64,000 bases of DNA from Haladaptatus pallidirubidus (lineage in GTDB: Archaea > Halobacteriota > Halobacteria > Halobacteriales > Haladaptataceae): positions 124,001 through 188,000 of the forward strand of contig NZ_CP085305.1 in the NCBI RefSeq assembly GCF_020700235.1, written 5' to 3'. Of this stretch, positions 53,637 to 63,516 are shown piece by piece. Under the pieces are notes generated by a model, which had not been told where the DNA came from, made no database searches, and saw nothing but the letters and a program-made list of their open reading frames with translations. Every line of letters starts with the position of its first letter. Position 1 is the first letter of the stretch. A program made the position numbers and the translations under genes.

Positions 53637-55040
53637 GTTTTGAATAATGAGAAGTTGCGTGATAAAGGTCACTGTCCGACTAATAGTCTACGAGGGAGTC
53701 CTCCTTCACATATTGATCGTTACTGCATTCCTATAAAGTATTATAGTAGTATAATTTTTGATACAAATCGAAGACCGACTTCGATTCCCTAAGCAGGGAT
53801 ACCAGTCGGAAGTAACACTCCGTTCACCCAGAGTTGACTGGATGCTCTCTCATTCGTACTTCTGGGTTGTTATCAGCGTGCATTTAGACTGTGAGCGGCA
53901 ATGCGAAGAGCCCGAAGACAATCGGAACACATCAACGTTTGCCGTTCATGATTACAGACGCTCGAGACGTCGCCCGCAATACACCTCGTGCGGAAGCGAT
54001 CGATACGAGCCACTAATTAATCGTTTCTTCGGCAGCCCTCTGAAACAGTATCAATAATGTCATTTTCTAATAAAGGTCAATTATATTATAGTCCATGATT
54101 TGAGGTCTACAGTATCATCTTTGAGATTGAACCCACGACAACAGGTTTCTCACGGCGTTACACAAAAGACGATTGACGCACCGTCGACAGCGAATTTATC
54201 AGAATACTTGTAGAAAAATGTACAAGCGGAAACTGCGTTTTTTGCCGTTTCGAAGCCTCTATAGTGATTAAATAGTATCGAGATTAATGATGGCGTCAAA
54301 CTAGTACTGTTCATCGTTGAGCTAGATGCGGTCACATCAACCGCACTGAGGTCTGAGCTGTAGGTTAGCCTTCCGAACCGGAAACGCGCGGTGATTCTAG
54401 TTTAGAAATAAAATGCAAAAATAATATACAGTATTCGAAATTGGCGATTTTGGAAGTCGTAGTCGAACACGCAGCGTTCCCGATTGCACTACTGTATCTT
54501 CTTGCTTCAGAACTCTCTGTCGGCTGATTGATGGAGTGAGGAGAACGATCTCGGTGCGCTGCGCACCGCACGCACGTCGTCTTTTTCCGTACGGTTGTCT
54601 ACCGACATGGGGTGAGAGCCGGTTTTCGCATCGGTCGCTCAGAAGTAAGCGTCAAGCTTCTCGGCCCACGCCTCGTTGGCGTTGTGCATCCGACCGACGA
54701 TGTGAGGTGTGAACCACATTGTATCAGTAGAGCAACGAACTATTGAGCAAGAGCGGTTCCTCGTCCCAGACGGTAGCGACCAGCGTAATCTCGCCGCCGA
54801 GGATGCGCTCGTAGACAACCTCTTAGGTCAATTGTACCGGTGCGCGTAATCAGGACGACGCAGCCTCCGGTAACGCACACCGTGATTAGCCACCTGGTGG
54901 TTCACAAGTCAGATAATTTGAATAATTCGCGTAACGGCGATTCGTCGCCGGAGTCAGATCCAAGTCGGAACTGTGAGTGGATTCACTTATAATATCGTAA
55001 ATCACTTTCTATGCTGAGTCCGTAGTTATACTAGTGGCTG
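53637..55040. other. Long intergenic region with decayed sequence
   Basis: About 1.4 kb without a supportable intact gene. A minus-strand segment at about 54640-54840 reads like broken protein in two frames (EVVYERILGGEITLVATVWD and GRMHNANEAWAEKLDAYF). A perfect palindrome lies at 54552-54568. It is probably a graveyard of inserted or mobile DNA; no transposase could be identified. Confidence 0.4.
54552..54568. repeat. Perfect 17-nt palindrome
   Basis: CGGTGCGCTGCGCACCG: 8-nt arms around a single T. Higher in G+C than its surroundings. Could be the end hairpin of a mobile element, but no element body is recognisable. Confidence 0.4.
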
Positions 55041-55196
55041 ATGACCGTGGCGGACAATGGCTCGATATTAGGTACGTGCCCGTTCTGCCGGGCAGCGGTT
55101 CCAGAAAGTAGCCTTCACCTTGAATACAAGGTGCAGACAGAGCGTACGGTGTATGCAGAGTGTCCTGGTTGTCGTGAAATCATCCGCCCAGAATAA
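55041..55196 (+). CDS. Small zinc-ribbon protein (DUF7837-like)
   Basis: 51 residues, starting at ATG 55041. Two CxxC pairs, GTCPFCRAAVP and AECPGCREIIRPE, frame a short beta region (LHLEYKVQTERTVY). This is the pattern of small haloarchaeal zinc-ribbon proteins of the DUF7837 type. The four cysteines should bind one zinc. The function is unknown. It stands alone in a long intergenic region, and an in-frame GTG at 55047 is an alternative start. Confidence 0.6.
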   Translation: MTVADNGSILGTCPFCRAAVPESSLHLEYKVQTERTVYAECPGCREIIRPE

Positions 55197-55792
55197 TCGT
55201 CCTCGCGAAAAGTTGCCGATCAATGCTCTAATGGTCTGAATCTCCTACGAGGGCTTTAAATCGTAAGCAGAAGTACCCACCCCGAAACCTCCGAATCGAT
55301 CTATGCGCAGTTCATGATCGGATCTCTCGCGGACTAGTTGTCTTTCCAAGCGTGTAGTAGGTAATTGAGATTGTCTTTATTCTCAACGAGGTAGATGTGC
55401 AAGAGCCAGACGATAGATAGAGGGTGTTGCTACACACTGCAAATCGGTGGTCTTTTCGGCACCAAAACCAAGAAGAAATTACGTACTGTATTTGAATTCT
55501 TTTGAGGATGGAATCTGCGTTTGTGACGGAATCACTTTGATGGGCGCTTTCGTTCTGTCCCGGTGTGACCACCACTGGCGACTTTCAACGGCTAGTTGTC
55601 GGCAATGACGGCGACGACCGCGTCATAGAGGCAGTCGATGACGTCGACAGTTCGTCGACCACCTCATGGGTGTCGTGCAGTCATGCAGAGCATCAAAAGC
55701 TAGCTGAGCCTATAGTGACCTTTGGATAGTATCATTTCTTGGATTTAGCCTTCTAGCCGAGGAGTTATGTTAAACACTGACTTCTTTATCGT
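55197..55792. other. Intergenic region, no gene recognised
   Basis: A short coding-like stretch near 55590-55670 (RLVVGNDGDDRVIEAVDDVD) has no start and no family; otherwise nothing is supportable. Confidence 0.35.
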
Positions 55793-57241
55793 ATGGTCAA
55801 CGACTACTCGTTCCTTGATAACCTCGAACTGGATGGCGAGATTTCTCAGGCCCAATCCGACCGGAGAAATCACGCTGGCGATTTCGGTACTCGTGATGAG
55901 GACGAAGTTGAGCCGAACGTCGTCGTTTTTGCTAAATCAACTACGGATGTTTCTACGATCGTCAGTGCGGCTAATGATCATGACATCCCGGTCACACCGT
56001 ATGCTGCCGGAACGGGACTAGAGGGTAACGCTACGCCAATTGAAGGCGGAATTAGTCTTGACACCACTCGAATGGATTCTGTTCGCGAAATTCGACCTGA
56101 TGACCTCCAGATCGATGTGGAGGCAGGCGCTATTGGTGACGAGGTCAACGAGGCTCTTGAGCGATATGGGTTGTTCTTTCCACCGTTGCCGTCTTCGGGA
56201 GCGATTTCGACGATTGGTGGGATGATCGCTACCGACGCGTCCGGGCAACGAACGGTCAAGTATGGTGAAGTCGCAGACTGGGTGCTCGCATTAGAGGTGG
56301 TATTGCCGGATGGATCTGTCATTGAGGCTGGGAGTAAAGCGGTCAAGACCTCTAGCGGATACAATTTAAAGGAGTTGCTTGTCGGAAGTGAAGGAACGCT
56401 AGGCATCATCACGTGCGCGACGCTCAAACTCGCTGGCCGTCCCGAGCAAGTGAAGGGTGGGCGCGCTGTTTTCCCGACTTTGAATGACGCTACTGAAGCG
56501 ATCTCCGATGCGGTTACATCGGGAGTGGACGTGGCAAAGATTGAACTCATTGATGACCGGACAGCTCTGTTGGCCAACGATTACGCCGATACTGATCTGC
56601 CAGAACAACCAATGGTGTTCGTCGAATTCCATGCCAATCACGGTATTGACGAGGAGATCGATTTCTGTCGAACTATCTTTGAAACACATGAGCTTGAACG
56701 GATGGAGATCGCTGCTGGAGAAAAGATGGAGCAGCTCTGGCAAGTCCGGAAAGACATTACTTATGCTGCCGAAGAGTACGATCCTGATCTCGATATTGGG
56801 CCGCCGGGGGACGTGACCGTCCCCATTAGCCAGTATCCGGAAATGATCGCTGAAGTCCGTGCCATTGCCGAAGAATACGACTTCTTTGTACCTTGTTTTG
56901 GCCACGCCGGCGACGGCAATCTTCATTATTTCGTGCTGGCTGACTATGACGATCCCGAGGAGGCCGCCCATGCTCAGGAGGCATACGCTACACTTGTAGA
57001 GCGTGCTATCAAGCTCAATGGGACTGCAACCGGCGAGCACGGCATTGGCGTCGGTAAACGCAAATTCATGGAACGAGAGCATGGTGAGGCTGCAGTTGAT
57101 GCGATGCGAGCGATCAAACAAGCGCTTGACCCGAAAGAGACTCTCAATCCAGGGAAGATTTTCCCGCCGAAAGATGATAGTGAGGATGAAGATAGTCGCG
57201 ATGAATCGGAATCCTTGGAGATAGACACAGATAGTGGATAG
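55793..57241 (+). CDS. FAD-linked oxidase, GlcD/D-lactate dehydrogenase-like
   Basis: 482 residues. FAD-binding domain: VTPYAAGTGLEGNATPIEGG (about 64), PPLPSSGAISTIGGMIATDA and VKTSSGYNLKELLVGSEGTL. C-terminal domain: CFGHAGDGNLHYFV and TGEHGIGVGKRKFM, which mark the D-2-hydroxyacid oxidase branch (glycolate oxidase GlcD, D-lactate dehydrogenase). The last 25 residues are very acidic. It probably oxidises a D-2-hydroxyacid to the keto acid, passing electrons to an acceptor. It converges on the BASS carrier, with about 20 nt between their ends. Confidence 0.85.
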   Translation: MVNDYSFLDNLELDGEISQAQSDRRNHAGDFGTRDEDEVEPNVVVFAKSTTDVSTIVSAANDHDIPVTPYAAGTGLEGNATPIEGGISLDTTRMDSVREIRPDDLQIDVEAGAIGDEVNEALERYGLFFPPLPSSGAISTIGGMIATDASGQRTVKYGEVADWVLALEVVLPDGSVIEAGSKAVKTSSGYNLKELLVGSEGTLGIITCATLKLAGRPEQVKGGRAVFPTLNDATEAISDAVTSGVDVAKIELIDDRTALLANDYADTDLPEQPMVFVEFHANHGIDEEIDFCRTIFETHELERMEIAAGEKMEQLWQVRKDITYAAEEYDPDLDIGPPGDVTVPISQYPEMIAEVRAIAEEYDFFVPCFGHAGDGNLHYFVLADYDDPEEAAHAQEAYATLVERAIKLNGTATGEHGIGVGKRKFMEREHGEAAVDAMRAIKQALDPKETLNPGKIFPPKDDSEDEDSRDESESLEIDTDSG

Positions 57242-57261
57242 CTGAGAGCTCAGTGAAACTG

Positions 57262-58254
57262 TTAGTCGGTCATCGTCGGCTCAGTGTTTGATTGGGATTT
57301 TTGTTTCCTATCTGTTTGGTGAGCGAAATAAGTGGCGAGGGTGGGCCCAACGATAAGCATCCAGACGCTGAATAGCGCGGGGAGAAGGGCTGCGAGAGGA
57401 CTGAAGAAGGTGATGGCAAGTGCAGTAGCTAGCCCGGAGTTCTGCAGTCCAACCTCGAATGTACAGGCACGAATGCGATCTTCTGGCATTTTAGCGGTAT
57501 AGCCGATCGTATACCCGGATGCGAGACCAATTGTATTGTGGATGATCATCGCAGCAAGTGCAACAGCACTGACAGTCAGAATGTTATCAGCGTTGAGCCC
57601 GACCACAGCAGCAACGATAGCGACGATAGCGATAACGCTAATCGATGGAAAGGCAGCTAAACTAGCCTTTGCAGTGGTTGGTGCCTTTCGTTCCAATAAT
57701 TGGCGGATTGTGAGCCCAGCTACGACGGGAAGCAAAACGATGAAGAGGATCTCTTGAAACATCTCCACGAATGTGACCTGAATTTGTGTTCCCACCAGGA
57801 AGAATACCCAAGCTGGCATGACGATTGGCGCAACAATGGTGGTGAGTGATGTAATTGCTATTGAAAGAGCAACGTCGCCCTTTCCTAAATACGTCATCAC
57901 ATTTGAGGATGTACCACCTGGTGCAGCCCCAAGCAGGATGATACCAATCCCAATCTCGGTCGGGAGGTTGAAGGCTTGTACTAAGAGATAAGCTGTTATT
58001 GGCATGATTGTCCACTGGGCGAGTGATCCAATCAGAACGTCTCTTGGCCGTTCGATAATCCGTTTGAGATCCGGCGGAGTAAGCGTAAGGCCCATGCCTA
58101 GCATGACAACTCCCAATAGTGGGGAAATATACTCTCCAATCCACGTGAAGACGTCAGGCTGAGAGAGAGCGAATGACGAAGCGGCAATCACCCAAACAAC
58201 AAAATACTTGTTAATAAAGTCGGATACTCTCTCCACCTTGTCTAACTTTGCCAT
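57262..58254 (-). CDS. Bile acid:sodium symporter (BASS) family transporter
   Basis: About 330 residues, 9-10 membrane helices. Typical features are LGVVMLGMGLTLTPPDLKRI (helix 2), IILLGAAPGGTSSNVMTYLG (crossover region of the sodium sites), and RACTFEVGLQNSGLATALAI (second crossover). BASS members carry organic acids such as pyruvate or pantoate with sodium. The ATG at 58254 is preferred because a TATA-like attatacc lies about 32 nt upstream. It converges with the GlcD-like oxidase, which may use the same acid (inference). Confidence 0.85.
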   Translation of the reverse strand: MAKLDKVERVSDFINKYFVVWVIAASSFALSQPDVFTWIGEYISPLLGVVMLGMGLTLTPPDLKRIIERPRDVLIGSLAQWTIMPITAYLLVQAFNLPTEIGIGIILLGAAPGGTSSNVMTYLGKGDVALSIAITSLTTIVAPIVMPAWVFFLVGTQIQVTFVEMFQEILFIVLLPVVAGLTIRQLLERKAPTTAKASLAAFPSISVIAIVAIVAAVVGLNADNILTVSAVALAAMIIHNTIGLASGYTIGYTAKMPEDRIRACTFEVGLQNSGLATALAITFFSPLAALLPALFSVWMLIVGPTLATYFAHQTDRKQKSQSNTEPTMTD

Positions 58255-59125
58255 GCTTGTCTTAATACTGTCAATGGTATAATCATCCACTGATACAGGC
58301 AAACAAATCTTCCTATGGCCAGTACGCGTCGATTCAGAAGTGAACCCTTGCCGAGGAAGAAGACCTCAACCAACCAGTGGCTGATGATACCATCGAACGC
58401 CTCCTGTTGTTCGGCTACCTCTACGATGTCGACGACGAAATCGAGGTCAAACCGCGTGATGCTGGGTTCATGAACCTGGGCGCCAGAGTGGGGGTGCCAA
58501 CAGGAGTACGACACTGGGATTTCAATGAACGCACGAGCAACCGGCAATGAGCAACACTACCAGATTATTCTCCAGGAGCGAGGGTAGCTAACCCTGAGTC
58601 ATTCTACTGCAACTCTGGACTGTTCGTTACTGACCAGCATAACAGACGCTAGTTATGTTAAAGTCCATGGGGCTGTCATTCCTGTACCAGCAGGTGATGG
58701 CCATATGCGGCGATGATTGAAAGGATTGTCTAGCGTGCTGCGACGGGTTGTAAAGTGGGCTGGTTTAGACCAGTGAATTGTCTTCCGTGAATTAGCAGAG
58801 GGACTGTCATTGGTAGTGGGTCACTGGAACTATCTGGATGGGTGCTGGTGACTGTTTACGATGTTGGAATTCACTCGAATGACGGATGTTTCACGCCGGG
58901 TAGATACTGTTTCTGCCGGCCGACTGCACCATTGGGTGTGATAGCTTGTGAGCGGTGATGAGTTGTTGGGTGGCCAGTGGTTCCGGCTAGGGTGGTCATC
59001 GGAAGGGTAGACGTGGTCGGTCAATTAAATTGTGCAAAGGATACCTACCAGATTTGTTCGGTCTATTTAAATAAGAACAGCCGTTCTATTGGTCACGGAT
59101 TCCAAATAAATCAGGTGGTTATACG
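58255..59125. other. Intergenic region with a coding-like relic
   Basis: A plus-strand stretch at about 58350-58470 reads EDLNQPVADDTIERLLLFGY then LYDVDDEIEVKPRDAG. It looks like protein but lacks a start, is unassigned, and breaks down soon after. No gene is supportable in the remainder. Confidence 0.35.
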
Positions 59126-59848
59126 ATGACGTATCACTCAAATTCACAGGATCAGAAAGTAGATGAAAGTGAAAAAGGCGGCCAGACACAAGGCCCGAGA
59201 TATGCGACCGTTCTATTGGAACTGGATGAGGAGCACGAGTCCTCAGACGATGATATAGCACCGGGAAGATCCGCAGTCACGCGGAGACAGCTACATCACT
59301 TTAATCTAGTTGATGACGAGACTGTCGTTCTACTCTACCATTTCCAAGGAGATCTCGACCAGATTGAGACAGTACTTGATGCTGCACCAGACGTATTGAA
59401 CTACGGTCTCGTCGACCAGGGAGAGGGTGGAGGGTTCGCGTATATCCATTGTGAACTCGATGATCCTGTTAGATCGATCGTTTCGACGCTGCATCTATTT
59501 GAGGTTGTTCTCGATATGCCGTTGGAGTTTACAACCGATGGCTCGGTCAAGGCAACACTGATCGGTGAGGAGCCAGCGCTCGGAGAGGCACTTGAAGCGA
59601 TCTCCGGGATTGTTAATATCCATCTCGAGAAGACAGGAACGTACCGACCTGGAGCTCGGGATCTTGGAGCGACACTCACGGATCGACAGTATCAGATACT
59701 GACAGTTGCCGTCCGAGAAGGCTATTACGAGGTACCAAGAGGGTCGACACTCGAAGACGTCGCAGCAGAGATAGATCTCAGTCGAGCAACTGTCGGGGAA
59801 CACCTCCAGAAGATCGAGGCAAAAGTGCTCTCGCGGATTGTTCAGTAA
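59126..59848 (+). CDS. HTH_10 family transcriptional regulator (Bat-like)
   Basis: 240 residues. The C-terminal HTH_10 domain of bacterioopsin-activator-type regulators is clear: LTDRQYQILTVAVREGYYEV, PRGSTLEDVAAEIDLSRATV and GEHLQKIEAKVLSRIV. The N-terminal part (about 30-180) is a ligand-type region with no recognised sensor motif. Such proteins are haloarchaeal transcription regulators. No adjacent target is obvious, although the small membrane protein and methyltransferase genes follow on the same strand. Confidence 0.85.
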   Translation: MTYHSNSQDQKVDESEKGGQTQGPRYATVLLELDEEHESSDDDIAPGRSAVTRRQLHHFNLVDDETVVLLYHFQGDLDQIETVLDAAPDVLNYGLVDQGEGGGFAYIHCELDDPVRSIVSTLHLFEVVLDMPLEFTTDGSVKATLIGEEPALGEALEAISGIVNIHLEKTGTYRPGARDLGATLTDRQYQILTVAVREGYYEVPRGSTLEDVAAEIDLSRATVGEHLQKIEAKVLSRIVQ

Positions 59849-59996
59849 ATTCCACAAGGATATTCGATCGTCGCAACTCATACTCTGGCGCTAATGAAAT
59901 AAATGGTTTCCAAGTGTCGCAGGCGTTAGAGAAGGTAAGTAGGTGCCGAATATCTCCGGCAGCGATCCTATTTAATCGGACCACAATCGGACAGAC

Positions 59997-60242
59997 ATGC
60001 AGTTCACTCCAGTCAAGACGATCCTTGCACTCATCCTCGTCTACGGGACGTACGTCGGGGTCTACCTTGCGAGTCCAGCACCGTTATACGCGACAACGAT
60101 CAGTTCCCTTCTATTCCTTATTTTCGGGGCCGTAGTGTGGTGTATCGGGGCCCAGTTCGGTGCTCATAGAATAAACCATCAGAAGTCAAGCCAGGGAGTC
60201 CGAGCAAACCAATCGCAGACAAAAGCAGGCTCATCTGAATGA
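59997..60242 (+). CDS. Small two-helix membrane protein
   Basis: 81 residues with two hydrophobic segments (TILALILVYGTYVGVYLA and SSLLFLIFGAVVWCIGAQ) and a hydrophilic C-terminal tail. No family recognised. The stop overlaps the next gene's ATG by 4 nt (ATGA at 60239), so it is coupled to the methyltransferase. Confidence 0.6.
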   Translation: MQFTPVKTILALILVYGTYVGVYLASPAPLYATTISSLLFLIFGAVVWCIGAQFGAHRINHQKSSQGVRANQSQTKAGSSE

Positions 60243-60826
60243 ATCCGGTGAGCATGCTCTTGCATCGCATGTTCGGAGAACCACGCGGAATAGCTGGACG
60301 CCTCGGCGGACGGTTAATGACAGGAAAGGATAAGCGCGCGATGGCCGAGTGGGTTCTCTCGGAATTGGCTGTTGAGCCGACTGACCGGATCTTGGAAGTC
60401 GGCTTCGGTCCGGGTCTTGGCATAGAGGTTGCGTCAGCTGCAACGTCGGACGGATTTGTCGCTGGTATTGATTACTCACACGAGATGGTTGAAATGGCAC
60501 GAAAACGGAATGCAGCTGCCGTTGAGACAGGTCACGTTGATCTGCGATATGGTTCAGCTGACGAGATTCCCTCCGAGGATGCAGTGTTCGATACGATTTT
60601 CTCTATTAACTCGATGCAAGTGTGGCCCGATGCTGCCGCCGGTCTCAAAGAGATGCGACGTGTGTTGAAACCTGGTGGCCGAATTGCCGTTGCATTTACA
60701 CCGATTGCGGGTCAATCTCAAGATGAACTGCGACCGCTCCTTACAAGAGTAGGGTTTGATGACATTCGAGTTGAGAAACAAGAGATAGGTATCTGTGCTA
60801 TCGCGGAGAAGCATATGGATTCATAG
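60239..60826 (+). CDS. Class I SAM-dependent methyltransferase
   Basis: 195 residues. Motif I is ILEVGFGPGLGIEVASAA (SAM-binding glycines), with the acidic residue of motif II in VAGIDYSHEMVEMA. Post-motif parts are VFDTIFSINSMQVWPD and VLKPGGRIAVAF, as in UbiE-like and small-molecule methyltransferases. The substrate is unknown. It starts with a 4-nt overlap with the preceding membrane protein gene. Confidence 0.85.
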   Translation: MNPVSMLLHRMFGEPRGIAGRLGGRLMTGKDKRAMAEWVLSELAVEPTDRILEVGFGPGLGIEVASAATSDGFVAGIDYSHEMVEMARKRNAAAVETGHVDLRYGSADEIPSEDAVFDTIFSINSMQVWPDAAAGLKEMRRVLKPGGRIAVAFTPIAGQSQDELRPLLTRVGFDDIRVEKQEIGICAIAEKHMDS

Positions 60827-60943
60827 TGAGTGGTCTATCCCTCGTGCTCCAATGGGAATTTGTCAAAACGAAGAGTCCGGTAGCGAGTGCGTTTCGCTCA
60901 ATCACTTCCGTCAGCATCCGTTGACGAGAAAAAGAAATAGAGG

Positions 60944-61082
60944 TTAGTTCGGCAGTTCCTTTCGTCCTGTTTGCACGCACGGCCAGCATGGGAAGCCGTT
61001 GAGGCCGTTGCAGTCGCAGACTACTGGTTCGGCATTGTCTTCGTCCTTCGAAGGGAACGTTGACCGTGCCGTCGTCAGTCAT
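60944..61082 (-). pseudogene. Small cysteine-rich protein gene with a frameshift
   Basis: ATG at 61082 reads MTDDGTVNVPF. After a one-base shift in the TTCGAAGG region it continues KDEDNAEPVVCDCNGLNGFP then CWPCVQTGRKELPN and TAA at 60944-60946. About 45 residues with four cysteines (CxC and CxxC), typical of small haloarchaeal zinc-type peptides. In the given frame it is broken; the length (139 nt) is one base over a multiple of three. Confidence 0.4.
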
Positions 61083-61301
61083 GTTTTGACAACAACTATG
61101 TGTTTGCAGAAGATGTTGCGGTGAATTGTGATGGGACAGATAATATGCGCCAGAAAATAACTCCGAGTCCTCACGGCGGGGATTGGAGTAACGGCTGTGG
61201 CACAACCATCGACACGCTTATTCGACCACAAGAACGGATGTTTGAACGAGAGAACAGGTCGTATCGTAACCTGGCAAATATCCTACCTGCGATACGGGAA
61301 G

Positions 61302-61319
61302 CCCGGCGATTACGCCGGG
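61302..61319. terminator. GC-rich hairpin
   Basis: CCCGGCG-ATTA-CGCCGGG is a perfect 7-bp stem with a 4-nt loop, located 40 nt past the CBS-protein stop codon (61359) in that gene's downstream direction. Possible transcript end structure, though no T-run follows clearly. Confidence 0.35.
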
Positions 61320-61358
61320 AAGAATGTCATACATCGCTCTCAAACGGATGTAGTTTGC

Positions 61359-61763
61359 TTACGACGGACTCGGTGTCTGGATGTGAGAGAGGTACGCTGT
61401 GAGATCCGTCGTCGAGACCATCCCAATGACTCCCTCTGTTTCGTCCACGACCGGCATATGGTGGAAGCCATGCTTTATCATGGCGTCTGAGATATCGCGA
61501 ACCGAATCCTGCGCCGTCGCTGTAATCACGTCCGTGGTCATGTAGGTCTCGACGGGTGTCTCGTCCTTCGGTTGCCGTTCGGCGACAACTTTGACGAAAT
61601 CGGTAGTAGTCAGTATCCCCTCAAGCTGGTTGTCGCTCCCGATGACGACGACCGAGCCGATATCGTTTTCGAGCATTTTCTGTGCCGCCTCTTCGACGAG
61701 CGTATCCGACGAAACGGTATGAAGGGCGGTAGACATGAGCTGGCCAACAAAAACATCTTCCAT
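61359..61763 (-). CDS. CBS-domain protein
   Basis: About 134 residues with two tandem CBS domains: DTLVEEAAQKMLENDIGSVV with EGILTTTDFVKVV, and DSVRDISDAMIKHGFHHMPV with IGMVSTTDLTAYL. Pairs like this bind adenosine nucleotides and act as energy sensors. The ATG at 61763 is used; a GTG at 61775 is possible. No specific partner is visible beside it. Confidence 0.85.
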   Translation of the reverse strand: MEDVFVGQLMSTALHTVSSDTLVEEAAQKMLENDIGSVVVIGSDNQLEGILTTTDFVKVVAERQPKDETPVETYMTTDVITATAQDSVRDISDAMIKHGFHHMPVVDETEGVIGMVSTTDLTAYLSHIQTPSPS

Positions 61764-62020
61764 ACATAATGTCACCTTGGAGTACCCATAAGCGTTGTCA
61801 CCGTTTGGAGCTGAGTTAGTCGGGTTCTGTGCGGCATGACCGTTTGGGACACGGCGAAACGTCCGCCACTGGCAAATGAACTCTTTTTTGTAGATACGGA
61901 GTTCGAAGCGATCAGAGACGCGAATGCCGTACTCACCGTATCAAAGCGGGGCTTTTCTGAGTGAGGGTTGAGATGTCTTGAAGATCTGCCTGCGAAAATT
62001 ACAACCGCTACGGACACGAT

Positions 62021-62836
62021 TCACGGTGCCTTTCTGCCGTCTGCTGTGCGCTCTTCGAACAGTTTGAGTTGCTCTGCGTCTGTAAACGCATACTGACCGA
62101 CAAGCATGACGCTCGTCATACTCGTGAGGCCGCCAGCGGCGAACAGCATCGCCATGATCACGAATTGGTATTCAGCGGCGTAAATCGGGTTCGCGCCCGC
62201 AAGGATCATCCCAGACATCATTCCCGGGATGTACACGACACCGAGGCTTTTCAGCGAATCCACCATCGGAATGAGTGACGCGCGAACGCTCGTCGTTACG
62301 TAGTCCGAAATCACCTTTCGGGGTGGTACCCCTAGCGCGAGGACGGCTTCGATTTCTGCTCGGTTCGACTCCACCTCTCCCTTGAATCGATCGAGAGCAA
62401 GCGAATTCGTTTTCATCGCATTCGCGATGATCATTCCCCCGACCGGAATGAGGTTCTGTACTGTTGCCTCGATCGCCCCTGCTGCTATCATCGTCACGAT
62501 GACGATGCCCGCACCGAATGCAATTCCGACGAGTGAGACCCGGAAGACCGCTGGCACACCTGCTCCTCGATCCTTCGAAATCCAGGCCGCAATCCCGATC
62601 ATGGCAGTGAGGACAAGTCCACTCCACGCGAGACGCACCGAAAAGAGAACGCCGATAACGGCACCCATCGCGATCACTTGTACGAATCCACGGACGAATG
62701 CTCGCCCCAATTCCGTTTCGAGATCGAGATGCCGGACGTAGGATAGCCCGAGGACGACCACTGCTAACAGAGACGCAACAGCAACCTGCGCGAGTCCCTT
62801 TACGACAGTGGGATCTCGAAATTGGTCGAGCAACAT
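62021..62836 (-). CDS. ABC transporter permease, FetB/UPF0014 family
   Basis: 271 residues with six or seven membrane segments. Family parts are VIAMGAVIGVLFSVRLAWSG, LIPVGGMIIANAMKTNSLAL, VLALGVPPRKVISDYVTTSV and YIPGMMSGMILAGANPIYAA, all typical of FetB/YbbM. FetAB is linked to iron export and oxidative stress resistance in E. coli (family knowledge). Its ATG overlaps the stop of the ATPase gene by one base (TAATG), so the two form a transporter operon. Confidence 0.8.
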   Translation of the reverse strand: MLLDQFRDPTVVKGLAQVAVASLLAVVVLGLSYVRHLDLETELGRAFVRGFVQVIAMGAVIGVLFSVRLAWSGLVLTAMIGIAAWISKDRGAGVPAVFRVSLVGIAFGAGIVIVTMIAAGAIEATVQNLIPVGGMIIANAMKTNSLALDRFKGEVESNRAEIEAVLALGVPPRKVISDYVTTSVRASLIPMVDSLKSLGVVYIPGMMSGMILAGANPIYAAEYQFVIMAMLFAAGGLTSMTSVMLVGQYAFTDAEQLKLFEERTADGRKAP

Positions 62837-63516
62837 TACGAGATTACCTCCGAGACAGACCCGATAGATATGAGTTGGCCCGCTTCGAGTTGTGCGACGC
62901 GATCAGCGAGACGACGCGCTTGCGTCGTGTCGTGAGTCACGAGAATGGCTGTCAACCCCGACTCATGGATGGACTTCGTGAGTAGGGTTTCAACTCGTGA
63001 CTCCGAGGTTGTATCGAGACTTGACGTTGGCTCGTCAAGGAGGAGAATTTCCGGGTCAGTAATCAGCGTCCGTGCGATAGCGACTCGTTGTGTTTCCCCG
63101 CCGGACAGCTCCGCCACGTCTCGACGTCCGTACTCCGCAAGATCCATCCGGGCAAGTAACTCCTCAACACGGTCCTCGGACACTGGTTCCTCTCGAAGTC
63201 GAGGGCCGATCGTGACGTTGTCGAAGACAGTGCCGTCACGGAGCGCAGGCGTTTGAGGAACATACCCGACACGGTGTCGCAGTTCCCGTGGCGGCAGCTC
63301 TCGATAGTCTCTTCCATCCAGATAGACAGTGCCCTCATTCGGTTCATCGAGGCGGTTGAGCAGTCGGAGAAGCGTCGATTTCCCCGCCCCAGACGGCCCC
63401 AAAATTGCGAGAACCTCGCGTTCGTGAACGCGAAAAGAGACGGAATCGACGATTCGATGCCCGTCTATGACTCGTGAGAGGGATTGTGCCTCGAATTTTA
63501 TGCTCATCTGGTTCAT
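62836..63516 (-). CDS. ABC transporter ATP-binding protein, FetA-like
   Basis: 226 residues. Walker A GPSGAGKST (about 40), Q-loop YVPQTPALRDG, signature ELSGGETQRVAIARTL and Walker B ILLLDEPTSSLDT are all intact. It drives the FetB-like permease encoded immediately downstream with a one-base overlap. The start at 63516 is the outermost ATG; an ATG at 63507 is also possible. Confidence 0.85.
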   Translation of the reverse strand: MNQMSIKFEAQSLSRVIDGHRIVDSVSFRVHEREVLAILGPSGAGKSTLLRLLNRLDEPNEGTVYLDGRDYRELPPRELRHRVGYVPQTPALRDGTVFDNVTIGPRLREEPVSEDRVEELLARMDLAEYGRRDVAELSGGETQRVAIARTLITDPEILLLDEPTSSLDTTSESRVETLLTKSIHESGLTAILVTHDTTQARRLADRVAQLEAGQLISIGSVSEVIS

